NCBI GenBank assembly: GCA_031272885.1
Contig: JAISSX010000037.1
Coordinates: 1-64,000 of the forward strand
Reading direction: 5' to 3'
Length of the DNA stretch: 64,000 bases
From: Bifidobacteriaceae bacterium
GTDB lineage: Bacteria; Actinomycetota; Actinomycetes; Actinomycetales; WQXJ01
The number at the start of each line of letters is the position of its first letter. The first letter of the stretch is position 1. The notes under the pieces were generated by a model that was not told the origin of the DNA, made no database searches, and was given only the letters and a program-made list of their open reading frames with translations. Of the stretch, positions 30,727 through 40,010 are shown piece by piece. Made by a program: the position numbers and the translations under genes.

Positions 30727-32379
30727 ATGTCCCAGCTCTTCTCACACTATGGCACGTCTTCTGATCCCAGCCGCGCCAGCGCATGGGACGAAATGTTCAC
30801 CACCTTGGGTGACAACATCGGGGCCGACCAGGTCCGGCCGGGCTATGCCGATCTTTATCAGGCCCTCCTCCACATGAGCCAAGAGGAGCTACGCAGCCGG
30901 GCCGATGCCCTGGCCAGCTCCTACCTGGCGCAGGGCGTCACCTTCGACTTCGCGGGCGAGGAGCGGCCCTTCCCGCTGGACGCGATCCCCCGCATCGTCG
31001 AGGCGGCCGAATGGGCCCGCATCGAGACCGGCGTGGCCCAGCGGGTGCGCGCGCTGGAGGCCTTCCTGGCGGACGTGTATGGCCGTCAAGACGCGGTGCG
31101 CGATGGCGTCATACCGGCCCACGTCATCGTCTCCGCCCCGGGTTTCCTGCGCCAGGCGGCCGGCATCGAACCGGCCGGCGGGGTGCGGGTGCACGTGGCC
31201 GGCATCGACCTGATCCGCGACGCCCAGGGCGAGTGGCGCGTGTTGGAAGACAATGTGCGGGTGCCTTCCGGCGTCAGCTACGTCATCTCGAACCGCGAGG
31301 TGATGGCCCAAACCCTGCCGGAACTGTTCGCCAAGATGTCGATCCAGCCGGTGACGGACTACCCGCGCCGGCTGGTGGCCGCCCTGCGGGCCTCGGCCCC
31401 ACCTGGGGTGGAAGAGCCGACGGTGGTGGTGCTAACGCCGGGTGTGTTCAACTCGGCCTACTTCGAACACACGCTGTTGGCCCGCCTGATGGGTGTCGAA
31501 CTGGTGGAGGGCCGCGACCTGTTCTGCTCGGGCGGTTTCGTCTGGATGCGCACCACCTCGGGCCCGCAGAAGGTGGATGTGATCTACCGCCGGGTGGATG
31601 ACGATTTCTTGGACCCGCTGCAGTTCCGGGCCGATTCGGTCTTGGGCGCCCCCGGATTGTTGACGGTGGCGCGGGCCGGCAACGTCACCATCGCGAACGC
31701 CATCGGGAATGGGGTGGCGGATGACAAGCTGGTCTACACCTACGTGCCTGACCTGATCCGGTATTTCCTGCATGAAGAACCGGTGCTGCCCAATGTGGAC
31801 TCATGGCGGCTGGAGGATCCGGGAGCGCTGAGCCACGTGCTGAACAACATCCGCGAACTGGTGGTCAAGCCGGTGGACGGCTCAGGCGGCAAGGGCCTAG
31901 TGGTGGGTGACCGGGCCACTGATGAGCAGTTGGCGGCCCTGAAGGAAAAGGTCACCACCAACCCGCGCGGTTGGATTGCCCAGCCGATCATCCAGCTGAG
32001 CACCATCCCCACGCTGGTGGAGGGCGGCATGGCGCCGCGCCACTCGGACCTGCGGCCGTTCGCGGTCTCCGGCGAGGGCCCGGTGTGGGTGCTGCCGGGC
32101 GGCCTGACGCGGGTGGCGCTGCCCGAAGGGCAGTTGGTAGTGAACTCGTCCCAAGGCGGCGGGTCGAAGGACACCTGGGTGGTGGGGGCGCCATCGGGCA
32201 CCGCCGCTCCACCGGTGGTACCGCAGCCTTCCACCCGGTTCCAACGACCGGCCACCAACTTCTACGTCGGTCACCAGCTTGGACAGGGTGACACGTTCGA
32301 CGATGACGAGTCTCGCCTCCGCCAGCAGATCGAACACCAGCAGCAACAGTTGGCACAGGCCGCGGGAAAGGAGGCGTGA
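30727..32379 (+). CDS. Circularly permuted ATP-grasp family protein (DUF404/CP_ATPgrasp)
   Basis: VLEDNVRVPSGVSYVISNREVM, LVVKPVDGSGGKGLVVGDRAT, HSDLRPFAV; followed directly by alpha-E gene. Confidence 0.9.
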   Translation: MSQLFSHYGTSSDPSRASAWDEMFTTLGDNIGADQVRPGYADLYQALLHMSQEELRSRADALASSYLAQGVTFDFAGEERPFPLDAIPRIVEAAEWARIETGVAQRVRALEAFLADVYGRQDAVRDGVIPAHVIVSAPGFLRQAAGIEPAGGVRVHVAGIDLIRDAQGEWRVLEDNVRVPSGVSYVISNREVMAQTLPELFAKMSIQPVTDYPRRLVAALRASAPPGVEEPTVVVLTPGVFNSAYFEHTLLARLMGVELVEGRDLFCSGGFVWMRTTSGPQKVDVIYRRVDDDFLDPLQFRADSVLGAPGLLTVARAGNVTIANAIGNGVADDKLVYTYVPDLIRYFLHEEPVLPNVDSWRLEDPGALSHVLNNIRELVVKPVDGSGGKGLVVGDRATDEQLAALKEKVTTNPRGWIAQPIIQLSTIPTLVEGGMAPRHSDLRPFAVSGEGPVWVLPGGLTRVALPEGQLVVNSSQGGGSKDTWVVGAPSGTAAPPVVPQPSTRFQRPATNFYVGHQLGQGDTFDDDESRLRQQIEHQQQQLAQAAGKEA

Positions 32380-32380
32380 C

Positions 32381-33313
32381 ATGCTGTCACGAGTAGCCGA
32401 ATCCCTGTTTTGGATGGGCCGCTACATGGAGCGGGCCGATGGCACGGCGCGCATCTTGGACGTGCACCTGCAGTTGATGCTGGAGTACCCCACGGCGGAT
32501 CAGGACGCCGCCTGCCAGGCGCTGCTTTCCATCATGGGCGTCAACGACGTGCAAGGGCCTTTGACCAGCGCCGATGTCGCCACTCGGCTGGCTACGGACA
32601 AGAACGAACCGGCCTCGATCGCCTATTCGCTGGTGGCGGCGCGGGAGAACGGCCGGCGGGCGCGGGAGATCATTTCGACTGAACTGTGGGAGTGCTTCAA
32701 CACCACTTCGATCGACCTGCCTACCGGGGTGCCGCCGGAACGCCACCACAGTTTCTTCGCCTGGGTCAAGGAAAGGTCGGCGATGGCGGCCGGCATTGCC
32801 TACACCACCATGAACCGGGATGAGCCGTACCAGTTCTTCATGCTGGGCCAGGGCCTGGAGCGGGCGGACATGACAGCCCGGCTGTTGGCCACCCGCGACC
32901 TGGCCGGGACCGGCGGCGCTTCCTGGACCACCCTGCTGCGGTCATGCGGCGCCTACGAGGCCTGCCTGCGGGCCTACCGGGGCCGGCCCACGGCGGAACG
33001 GGCGGCCGAGTTCTTGCTGTTGGACAAGTTCTTCCCGCGCTCGATCCGTTTCTCGGTCAACCGGGCGTTGGGCGCGGTCCATGAACTGGACCCGGCGCCG
33101 GTGTCTTCCCGCACGGGCGTGGCTACCGGGGCCGAGTGGATCCTGGGGCAGGCCATTTCGCTGCTGCAGTACCAGCCGATCGGCGACATTCTGGCCAACC
33201 TGCCGCAGGCCATGGACAAGGTGCAGGAATCGACTTCGGCTGCGTCGGATGCCATCAAGGAACGCTACTTCCCGGCCTTGACGTTGCCGGTCTGGGTGGG
33301 GGAGGCGGCCTGA
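32381..33313 (+). CDS. Alpha-E domain protein (DUF403)
   Basis: MLSRVAESLFWMGRYMERADGTARILDVHL; start 32381 is 1 nt after the previous stop codon. Confidence 0.9.
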   Translation: MLSRVAESLFWMGRYMERADGTARILDVHLQLMLEYPTADQDAACQALLSIMGVNDVQGPLTSADVATRLATDKNEPASIAYSLVAARENGRRAREIISTELWECFNTTSIDLPTGVPPERHHSFFAWVKERSAMAAGIAYTTMNRDEPYQFFMLGQGLERADMTARLLATRDLAGTGGASWTTLLRSCGAYEACLRAYRGRPTAERAAEFLLLDKFFPRSIRFSVNRALGAVHELDPAPVSSRTGVATGAEWILGQAISLLQYQPIGDILANLPQAMDKVQESTSAASDAIKERYFPALTLPVWVGEAA

Positions 33314-34158
33314 TGAAACGTCTGCGTGTGCGCCACGAGGCCAGGTTCACCTACCAGGGCAACGCCAACGCCTCGTACAACGAGGCCCGCATGCTGCCGC
33401 GGGATTGTTCCGGCCAGCAGGTCTTGTCGGCTTCGCTGACTATCACGCCACACGGTCCACAGTTCCCGTACCGCGACTATTGGGGCACGCCGGTGGTTGG
33501 GTTCGAGGTCTTGATTCCCCATTCGGAGTTGTGTGTGGTGGCCGATTCTCTGGTGGAGGTGAACCGGCCGCTGCGGCTGGCCACCCGTGCCAGTTGGGTC
33601 GAGATGCGCCACGAGGCGGAGGCCCGGTCGCGGCTGTTGGAGCACATCACACAAACGCCCCGCACCGAACCCACCGAGGAAGTCTTCGAGTTGGCGCGGG
33701 ACCTGGCGGCGTCGCCGCGTGACCCGTTCGACACGGCCCAGGCCATCTGCGAGGCCATCCGGGACCGGATCGACTACGTCCCCGGCGTCACCGGGGTCGG
33801 CTCCACTGCCAAGGAGGCCTGGGCCAAGGGGAAGGGCGTGTGCCAGGACATCACCCACATTGCCTTGGGTGCCCTGCGGTCGGTCGGCATTCCGGCGCGG
33901 TACGTCTCCGGCTACCTGCACCCGGACGAGATGCCGCAGGTGGGGGTGACGGCCCAGGCCGAATCGCACGCCTGGTTGGAGTGGCATTCGGGTTCGTGGA
34001 TGGGCTTCGATCCGACCAACCGCATCCCGGTGGGTGACCGCCACGTGTTGGTGGCCCGCGGCCGCGACTATGACGACATTGCGCCGGTCAAGGGCGTGTA
34101 TTCGGGGGCTGTGGCCACCGAATTGTGGGTGGACGTGCGCATCACCCGCGAATCCTGA
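33313..34158 (+). CDS. Transglutaminase-like domain protein
   Basis: GVCQDITHIALGALRSVGIPARYVSGYL, ESHAWLEWHSGSWMGFDPTN (Cys-His-Asp); ATGA overlap with alpha-E gene. Confidence 0.9.
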   Translation: MKRLRVRHEARFTYQGNANASYNEARMLPRDCSGQQVLSASLTITPHGPQFPYRDYWGTPVVGFEVLIPHSELCVVADSLVEVNRPLRLATRASWVEMRHEAEARSRLLEHITQTPRTEPTEEVFELARDLAASPRDPFDTAQAICEAIRDRIDYVPGVTGVGSTAKEAWAKGKGVCQDITHIALGALRSVGIPARYVSGYLHPDEMPQVGVTAQAESHAWLEWHSGSWMGFDPTNRIPVGDRHVLVARGRDYDDIAPVKGVYSGAVATELWVDVRITRES

Positions 34159-34279
34159 CCCGTCCTCCCGGACAGAAGGTCGGTCGCCAGGTCAACCGTG
34201 GTACGCATACCTGCATCCTGGTATGCATCACTTGGCAAGTCACAAGGTACCTAGTCTCCACAACCCACTGACCTTCGGG

Positions 34280-34370
34280 TCTGCAGGGTGCGGGTTGAAG
34301 ACTCTGCATGGTGCCGCTTAGATTGTCTGCCGTCTGCCGGTTGGAATCTCTGCAATGTGCCGGTTTTGTG
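34280..34370. repeat. Degenerate direct tandem repeat, about 23-bp unit, 4 copies
   Basis: TCTGCAGGGTGCGGGTTGAAGAC / TCTGCATGGTGCCGCTTAGATTG / TCTGCCGTCTGCCGGTTGGAATC / TCTGCAATGTGCCGGTTTTGTG. Confidence 0.7.
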
Positions 34371-34453
34371 TCTGACTGTGGCCTGCTACCTGGGCACCCT
34401 TACGCGCCTTATGGTCCAACCAGTTCTACCGGCTCTCTGTCACTGGCGCCCAG

Positions 34454-35599
34454 TCACCATTCGGTCAGCGTGCCGTCCGCCCTGCGCCATACCGGGGTGC
34501 GCCAAGCATGGCCCTTGGCGGCAGCTTTGCGAATCTCGGCCAGGTCTACGTCAATGCCCAGGCCAGGACCGCCCGGAACCTGGAAATAGCCCGTGGAGAT
34601 GTCCAAGACACTCTTGTCCAGCACGTAGTCCAGCAGGTCCCAGCCCACGTTGTAGTGGATGCCCACGCTGCACTCCTGGATCAAGAAGTTCGGTGTCACC
34701 GCGTCAAGCTGCAGGCAGGCCGCCAAGGCGATTGGCCCCAGCGGGCAGTGCGGCGCCACTAGCGCCCCGAAGGTCTCGGCCAGCGAGGCAATGCGGTGGC
34801 ATTCCGAGATGCCGCCCGCGTGCGACAGGTCCGGCTGGACCACAGCCACCCCAGCCGCCAAGGGCAAGCGGAAATCCCACCTGGAATACAGCCGCTCGCC
34901 CGTCGCCACCGGCACGGTGACGTCCCGCACCAGATCACCCAGCAGTGCGGTGAACTCCGGCGCCACCGGCTCCTCGACGAACAGCGGCCTGAAGGGTGCC
35001 ACCGCCTGGGCGCAGTTGCGGGCAGCGGCCGGTGTCACCCGGCCGTGGAAGTCGACCGCGAAGTCCCGGTCAGGTCCCAGCACCTCACGGGCCGCGGCGG
35101 CCCTGGCAGCCATTGCCTCCAAGGCGGCCGGGGACGGCAGCGGATCAAGCGCACCGGCCAGGTTCATCTTGATGGCCGTGGCTCCTTGGCTGATTCGTTG
35201 GCCGATGGCGTCCGTCAACTCGTCAGGATCGTCTCCCCCAACCCAGGTGTAGGCCCTGATCTTCTGGCGTACCGCGCCGCCCAGCATCTGATGTACGGGC
35301 AGGCCGGCCGCCTTGCCGGCAATATCCCACAGGGCCTGGTCGATGCCGGCCGCAGCCGAACACAGGATGGGCCCACCACGGTAGAACCCGGCGCGGAAGC
35401 CTCGCTGCCAATGGTCTTCGATCGCCAGCGGATTGGCCCCTACCAGCGGCTCCATCATGGCCTCGACGGCGGTCTGAACCGTTTCGGCATGGCCTTCGGC
35501 AACGGGCTCACCCCAGCCGGTCAGGCCCTCGTCGGTGTGAATGGCCAGGAACAGCCAGCGCGGCGGCACCTTGAACAGTTCGTAACCCGTGATCTTCAT
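34454..35599 (-). CDS. Enolase-superfamily (mandelate racemase/galactonate dehydratase-like) sugar-acid dehydratase
   Basis: MKITGYELFKVPPRWLFLAIHTDEGLTGWGEP, DFAVDFHGRVTPA, PLFVEEPVAPE; DgoD-like overall. Confidence 0.85.
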   Translation of the reverse strand: MKITGYELFKVPPRWLFLAIHTDEGLTGWGEPVAEGHAETVQTAVEAMMEPLVGANPLAIEDHWQRGFRAGFYRGGPILCSAAAGIDQALWDIAGKAAGLPVHQMLGGAVRQKIRAYTWVGGDDPDELTDAIGQRISQGATAIKMNLAGALDPLPSPAALEAMAARAAAAREVLGPDRDFAVDFHGRVTPAAARNCAQAVAPFRPLFVEEPVAPEFTALLGDLVRDVTVPVATGERLYSRWDFRLPLAAGVAVVQPDLSHAGGISECHRIASLAETFGALVAPHCPLGPIALAACLQLDAVTPNFLIQECSVGIHYNVGWDLLDYVLDKSVLDISTGYFQVPGGPGLGIDVDLAEIRKAAAKGHAWRTPVWRRADGTLTEW

Positions 35600-35817
35600 G
35601 AAGCCACTCCCGCCTTCCATTGGCCGGCCGAGATGGCCGCGACGACTTCACCTGCCTGGTCGGTCATGGGCGCCGCGACGCAGCCCACCCCCACCTCGCG
35701 TTCCTGGTCAGGGAACCAAGACACGCACATGGTGAACGCTATCTACAGGGCTGAACGCCCGTCAAACGGGAATACTGCAGCGACTGCACCCGAGCCTTGG
35801 CGAGGAGGGCTGTTGGG

Positions 35818-36252
35818 CTAGGTGCCAATCACCACCAGATGCGCGGGGGTTGCGCCAGGGACCAACTCGGCCGCGATGCGCCGGTCGAAGGTGGCCAAAC
35901 ACCCGCCCTGGTGCTTCGCTAGGGCCAGCAGGTAGGCGTCGGTGACTTGCCCGGAACCGATCAGGCGGCCGGTGTCGACAGTGTCTGGCGCCGACAAGGA
36001 GACGTCACACGGCCAGAACTCGTGGCTCTCGACAGCCGCGATGGCGCGCAGCGCGGCGATTCCCTCCCGCACGGTTACCGGATTGGGATACCCGGGCTGC
36101 GAGACTATGCGAACGAAGCCGTTCTCGGTAATGGGACAGGTGGCCCAGCCATCCTTGCCGCGGCTGGCCAACCAGGTCCGCGCCACTGCGTGCATGGTGT
36201 GGTCAGGGTCCAGCAGCGCGATCAGCACATTTACGTCAAGGAGGGCCCGCAC
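35818..36252 (-). CDS. PIN-domain toxin (VapC-like)
   Basis: MRALLDVNVLIALLDPDH, TDAYLLALAKHQGGCLATFDRR; ATGA overlap with upstream antitoxin. Confidence 0.88.
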   Translation of the reverse strand: MRALLDVNVLIALLDPDHTMHAVARTWLASRGKDGWATCPITENGFVRIVSQPGYPNPVTVREGIAALRAIAAVESHEFWPCDVSLSAPDTVDTGRLIGSGQVTDAYLLALAKHQGGCLATFDRRIAAELVPGATPAHLVVIGT

Positions 36253-36488
36253 TACAACCCCAGCTCCTCACGCAGGCGGTTGATGGCCTCGTTGGTAACG
36301 ATGCCGCCCCGGCTGGGCAGCGTTGGCAACCCGTCAGCGGTAACCGCATCTGATGACTTGCGACGGCTGGCCGCGAATCCCTCCCTGGCCATGTCGGAGA
36401 CCACCTGCCCAATGGGCACCCGCGAAGCCCTCGCCAGATCCTTGGCTGCGAACAGCACATCGTCTGCTATGTCCAGTGTGGTTCTCAC
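36252..36488 (-). CDS. VapB-like antitoxin
   Basis: MRTTLDIADDVLFAAKDLARASRVPIGQVVSDMAREGF; immediately upstream of and coupled to the PIN toxin. Confidence 0.82.
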   Translation of the reverse strand: MRTTLDIADDVLFAAKDLARASRVPIGQVVSDMAREGFAASRRKSSDAVTADGLPTLPSRGGIVTNEAINRLREELGL

Positions 36489-36509
36489 ACATCAAGCATA
36501 GCGCATCAG

Positions 36510-36719
36510 ATGCTCCAGGCCGGCGCCAGGGCCGCTGAAGCCCTTGAACTACTGGCCGGCATCACCTCGAAACCGAACCACGAGTTCTGGCCGGACGAAC
36601 TCCCCTACGGCTGCGCCGCGGCACGGGGCGTCATCGAAACCAGAGGCATTGCCCAAGGACAACTGGCCAGTGACCTGACCTTCTTCCGCGCCTACCTTGG
36701 GCAAACCCCACGCCATTGA
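36510..36719 (+). pseudogene. Remnant of a second PIN-domain (VapC-like) toxin, C-terminal part only
   Basis: ALELLAGITSKPNHEFWPDELPY...RGVIETRGIAQGQLASDL aligns by eye with AALRAIAAVESHEFWPCDVSL...GRLIGSGQVTDAYLLAL of the adjacent intact VapC; N-terminal acidic DxN motif absent. Confidence 0.55.
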
Positions 36720-36724
36720 CCCAT

Positions 36725-36782
36725 GCGGAGAGACTTTCGGCAGTCCACCGGCCACCACCAACCCAAGCGGAGAGACTTTCGG
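36725..36782. repeat. Direct 16-bp repeat pair GCGGAGAGACTTTCGG, 42-bp period
   Basis: Identical 16-mers at 36725-36740 and 36767-36782. Confidence 0.85.
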
Positions 36783-36834
36783 TCGGTTTCGGCCCCGGGC
36801 GCTCTCGCCGCCAATCAGCAACGCTGACCGATCG

Positions 36835-39150
36835 CTACGACACGGGGATCCAAAAAGCCGCACCGAAGGCGGGTAGTTCCAGTTTGCCGCCGATGGCGTC
36901 CCCCGCCCGGGCGGTATCGGCAGCCAGTAGGTCCTCCCACGGCCCTGGCAGCCCCGCACTGAGGTCGGCCGCCAACGGCTGGTCCGACAGGTTGACCAGC
37001 AGCACCGAACGCCATTCACCGTAGGCGTGGCGCACCACGAATAGGTTGTCGGCCGCGGGTGGGCCCAACCCATCCAACCCATCCAACTCGCCCAACCCGC
37101 CCAACCCATCAAGCCCGAACTGGTGCCGGCCCAAGCCGATTTCCGGCCGGGCCGCCCGCACCCGGCCCATCGCTGCGACATCGTCCACCATGCCGTCTTC
37201 GCCGCCTACAAACATCATGTAAGGCCCTCCAGCCAGGGCATACGCCGTCATTAGGGCGCGGGTGGCGGGCAGGCCGATCTGCTCGCGCCGCCACTTGGCG
37301 CCCGGCAGCGGCCACCAGAAGGTGTCATGCGAATCCAGGTGATGTGCTGTCACCGAACCGGGTGCCAGGGCCGCGTCCCTGTCCTGCAGCCAGCGGGCCA
37401 GGTCGCGGGCGTGGCGCACCCGGCTGGCGGGATGGTCGCCGCCGCGCCCGAACAGCGAATCCGGCAGCCAGACCTCGTCGTAGTTGTAGTTCAGGTCCAT
37501 GTCCTGGCGGAACAGCGGCGCATTCGGCTCGGTGTACAGCATCAGTTGCGGGTTCAGCGCGTGCAGCCGGCGGCGCAGTTCCCGGAACAGCGGCACCGCG
37601 CCCAGTTCCTGCACCGAGGCCCGCGCCGCGGTGCGAGGCGCCCAGTTGGGAAAGCGGTTGTAGCCGGGGGCGTCGAACCGGAAACCGTCCACGCCTAGCG
37701 TCTGCACCAGCCAGATCATCTGGTCGCCAAAGTAACGCTGCCAGCCAGGATGCGACAGGTCGAATGCCTTGGTGTAGACCCCGTTGACCCGGCCGTCGCT
37801 GTAGCGGGTGAACCAGTCCGGTGCCTGGTCAAGCAGCGGGTGGTGGGCCGGCGAACCGTTATGCCAGGCCTGCTCGAAGTCCAGAATGTGGCGGCACCAG
37901 GCCAGGGTGTCTTGGTCGTCATCGGACAGATGCAGGGCCGCGATGGTGGCGGCGTCCGCGCTGATTAGCTCCGCCCACGGGCCTTCGCGAACCTCTTGGG
38001 CCACGGCGTCAATCGATTCTTGATCGATCACCCCGTGCAGAATCACGTCCAGGATCAGCTTCATGCCATGCTCATGGCACCAAGTGATGACCGCCTTGAG
38101 GTCCGTCTCGCTGCCGTAACTGGTCTCGATGTCGCTGTAGTCAATGACGTTGTAACTGGGAAACGGCTGGCGCGGCATCAGTTGGATGGTGTCGAAGCCG
38201 AGCGAGCGGATGCGGGGCAGATCCGCCAGCAGCGCCGCCATGTCCGGATACGGCTCATAGACATAGGCGCCGCCAGCAAACAACGACCGGCCTATCTGCA
38301 CCTCGTAGATGGTGGCCCGCGCCGTCCACTCCGCCCGGTCGGCTGGAGTCGCCAGACCCAGGTCCTCGATCCATCCGGCCAGGCCGGCCCGGGTGGTAGC
38401 CCAGCCCTGCGGCAGCCAGTCCAACGCCACACCGGAGTGATCCAACCGCAGGCCCTCCTGGGGCACGGCCGCCAGCCTGGTTGAGTTGGTGACCTGCACA
38501 CCCGCCGGCGTCGGTTGCACGGTGGCGTTGCCCTTTTCCGTCAAGGAACGAGGCCAGATCACCAGCGTGGCCGGCCGGGCCTCGTCGCACAGGGCCAGCA
38601 CGCCGGCCGCACCGCGGTCACCGCCCAGGCCGTGCAGTAGCAGTTTGGGCGGCAGGTCGGCCACCGGCAGATCCGGGCGGATCTTGGTGCCGGGCGCCTG
38701 GCAGGTCCATTGGGCGGCATCGGGCAACGTGACACCCAAGGTGATCTGCACGTCCCGCAAGACTGGCGCCTCCGGCCCCGGTTCCAAGACGAAATCCCAG
38801 GTGATGGCCGGTGCGGTGGCCTTGAAACGGTAGCGGAACTGGCCCCGCCAGCCACCCACCACCAGCGGCACCGTGTACATGCGGCCATCCAGGTCAAGCT
38901 GTTCCAGGACGGGTCCCGTACGGCGTACCGCAGTCTCTAGCACGGCGTCTACGTATTCCAGGACGCCATACAGGCCGCGGCGTTCATGCCCGCCCACCAG
39001 CAGACCGAAAGTGGTGGCCAGCGGCACCGGTTCCAGTTCGCGGTTGCCGATGGCGCATGGCAGGCCGGTCTGCGGGTCAAGTTCCAGCCAGGTGGCGGTG
39101 TGTTCGCAAGCCAACCGGTCTCGTCTGGGCCAGGCTGGTCCCTGTGTCAC
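36835..39150 (-). CDS. GH13-like alpha-amylase-family glycosidase
   Basis: LGFDTIQLMPRQPFPSYNVIDYSDIETSYGSETDLKAVITWCHEHGMKLILDVILHGV, LGVDGFRFDAPGYN, MLYTEPNAPL. Confidence 0.85.
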   Translation of the reverse strand: MTQGPAWPRRDRLACEHTATWLELDPQTGLPCAIGNRELEPVPLATTFGLLVGGHERRGLYGVLEYVDAVLETAVRRTGPVLEQLDLDGRMYTVPLVVGGWRGQFRYRFKATAPAITWDFVLEPGPEAPVLRDVQITLGVTLPDAAQWTCQAPGTKIRPDLPVADLPPKLLLHGLGGDRGAAGVLALCDEARPATLVIWPRSLTEKGNATVQPTPAGVQVTNSTRLAAVPQEGLRLDHSGVALDWLPQGWATTRAGLAGWIEDLGLATPADRAEWTARATIYEVQIGRSLFAGGAYVYEPYPDMAALLADLPRIRSLGFDTIQLMPRQPFPSYNVIDYSDIETSYGSETDLKAVITWCHEHGMKLILDVILHGVIDQESIDAVAQEVREGPWAELISADAATIAALHLSDDDQDTLAWCRHILDFEQAWHNGSPAHHPLLDQAPDWFTRYSDGRVNGVYTKAFDLSHPGWQRYFGDQMIWLVQTLGVDGFRFDAPGYNRFPNWAPRTAARASVQELGAVPLFRELRRRLHALNPQLMLYTEPNAPLFRQDMDLNYNYDEVWLPDSLFGRGGDHPASRVRHARDLARWLQDRDAALAPGSVTAHHLDSHDTFWWPLPGAKWRREQIGLPATRALMTAYALAGGPYMMFVGGEDGMVDDVAAMGRVRAARPEIGLGRHQFGLDGLGGLGELDGLDGLGPPAADNLFVVRHAYGEWRSVLLVNLSDQPLAADLSAGLPGPWEDLLAADTARAGDAIGGKLELPAFGAAFWIPVS

Positions 39151-39284
39151 CTCGTGACTCCTTTGTCAGTCCGTGGCGCCCGGGGAAGGGAACTCCAAGC
39201 GCCAGATTGCCGGCTCAATCGATAGCCGCTTGCTTCGTCGAGCCTATAGCCCCGCCCGGTGGGCAAGCGAACCACCTGACCGGT

Positions 39285-39297
39285 ATAATCGATTATC
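39285..39297. promoter_or_regulatory. Putative operator (palindrome ATAATCGATTAT) upstream of corrinoid methyltransferase operon
   Basis: Perfect 12-bp palindrome 39285-39296, 59 bp before the ATG; shares ATCGATTATC with 50809-50818. Confidence 0.45.
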
Positions 39298-39354
39298 CAT
39301 AGTTGGGTGGCAGTGCTGCCGCCTCCTCAAGACAATGATGTTGGGAGAAGTCCA

Positions 39355-40005
39355 ATGAGCGTTGAAAGCGTGCTGGAACTCATCGCCACCCAAACGGCAG
39401 CCGGCAAGGCCACCCGCAAAGGCGACCAAGACGGCGTCGATGAACTGGTAGCACAGGCCCTGGCGGACGGGGCCGCCCCGTCAGACGTGCTGGATGCCCT
39501 GGTTAAAGGCATGGGCGTGGTCGGCGACCAGTTCGCCGCCGGCAAGGCCTTTGTGCCCAACATGCTGCTGGCCGCCCGCGCTATGTCGAAAGGCATGGCC
39601 CATCTGAAGCCGTACTTCTCCTCCGGCGAGGTCAAGCGGAAAGGCACCTTCGTGGTGGGCACCGTGTTCGGTGACTTGCACGACATCGGCAAGAACCTGG
39701 TCGCCATGACGGTGGAAGGCAACGGCTGGGAAGTGATCGACCTGGGCGTGGACGTCAAGCCTGAAGCCTTCGCCGCCGCCGTAGCGGAGCACCCGGGCGC
39801 CGTGGTGGGCCTGTCCGCCCTGCTGACCACAACTATGGTCAACATGGAGAAGATCATCCAGACCGTGCGCGCGGCCCACCCGGACACCAAGGTGATTGTG
39901 GGTGGCGCCCCCATCACGCAGGGCTTTGCCGATCAGATCGGCGCCTCCGGCTACGCCCCCAACCCTGCCGGCGCCGTCGAACTACTGGCCAGCCTGGCCG
40001 CCTGA
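39355..40005 (+). CDS. Corrinoid (B12-binding) protein, MtaC/MtbC-like
   Basis: DLHDIGKNLVAMTVEGNGWEVIDLGVDV (DxHxxG cobalamin-binding signature), KGMAHLKPYF helical cap. Confidence 0.93.
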   Translation: MSVESVLELIATQTAAGKATRKGDQDGVDELVAQALADGAAPSDVLDALVKGMGVVGDQFAAGKAFVPNMLLAARAMSKGMAHLKPYFSSGEVKRKGTFVVGTVFGDLHDIGKNLVAMTVEGNGWEVIDLGVDVKPEAFAAAVAEHPGAVVGLSALLTTTMVNMEKIIQTVRAAHPDTKVIVGGAPITQGFADQIGASGYAPNPAGAVELLASLAA

Positions 40006-40010
40006 CCGCC

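Noticed and set aside
36549-37181. 210-aa minus ORF containing two PKVSP motifs
   Set aside because: Overlaps the GH13 3' end out of frame; the motifs are translations of the 16-bp repeat pair.
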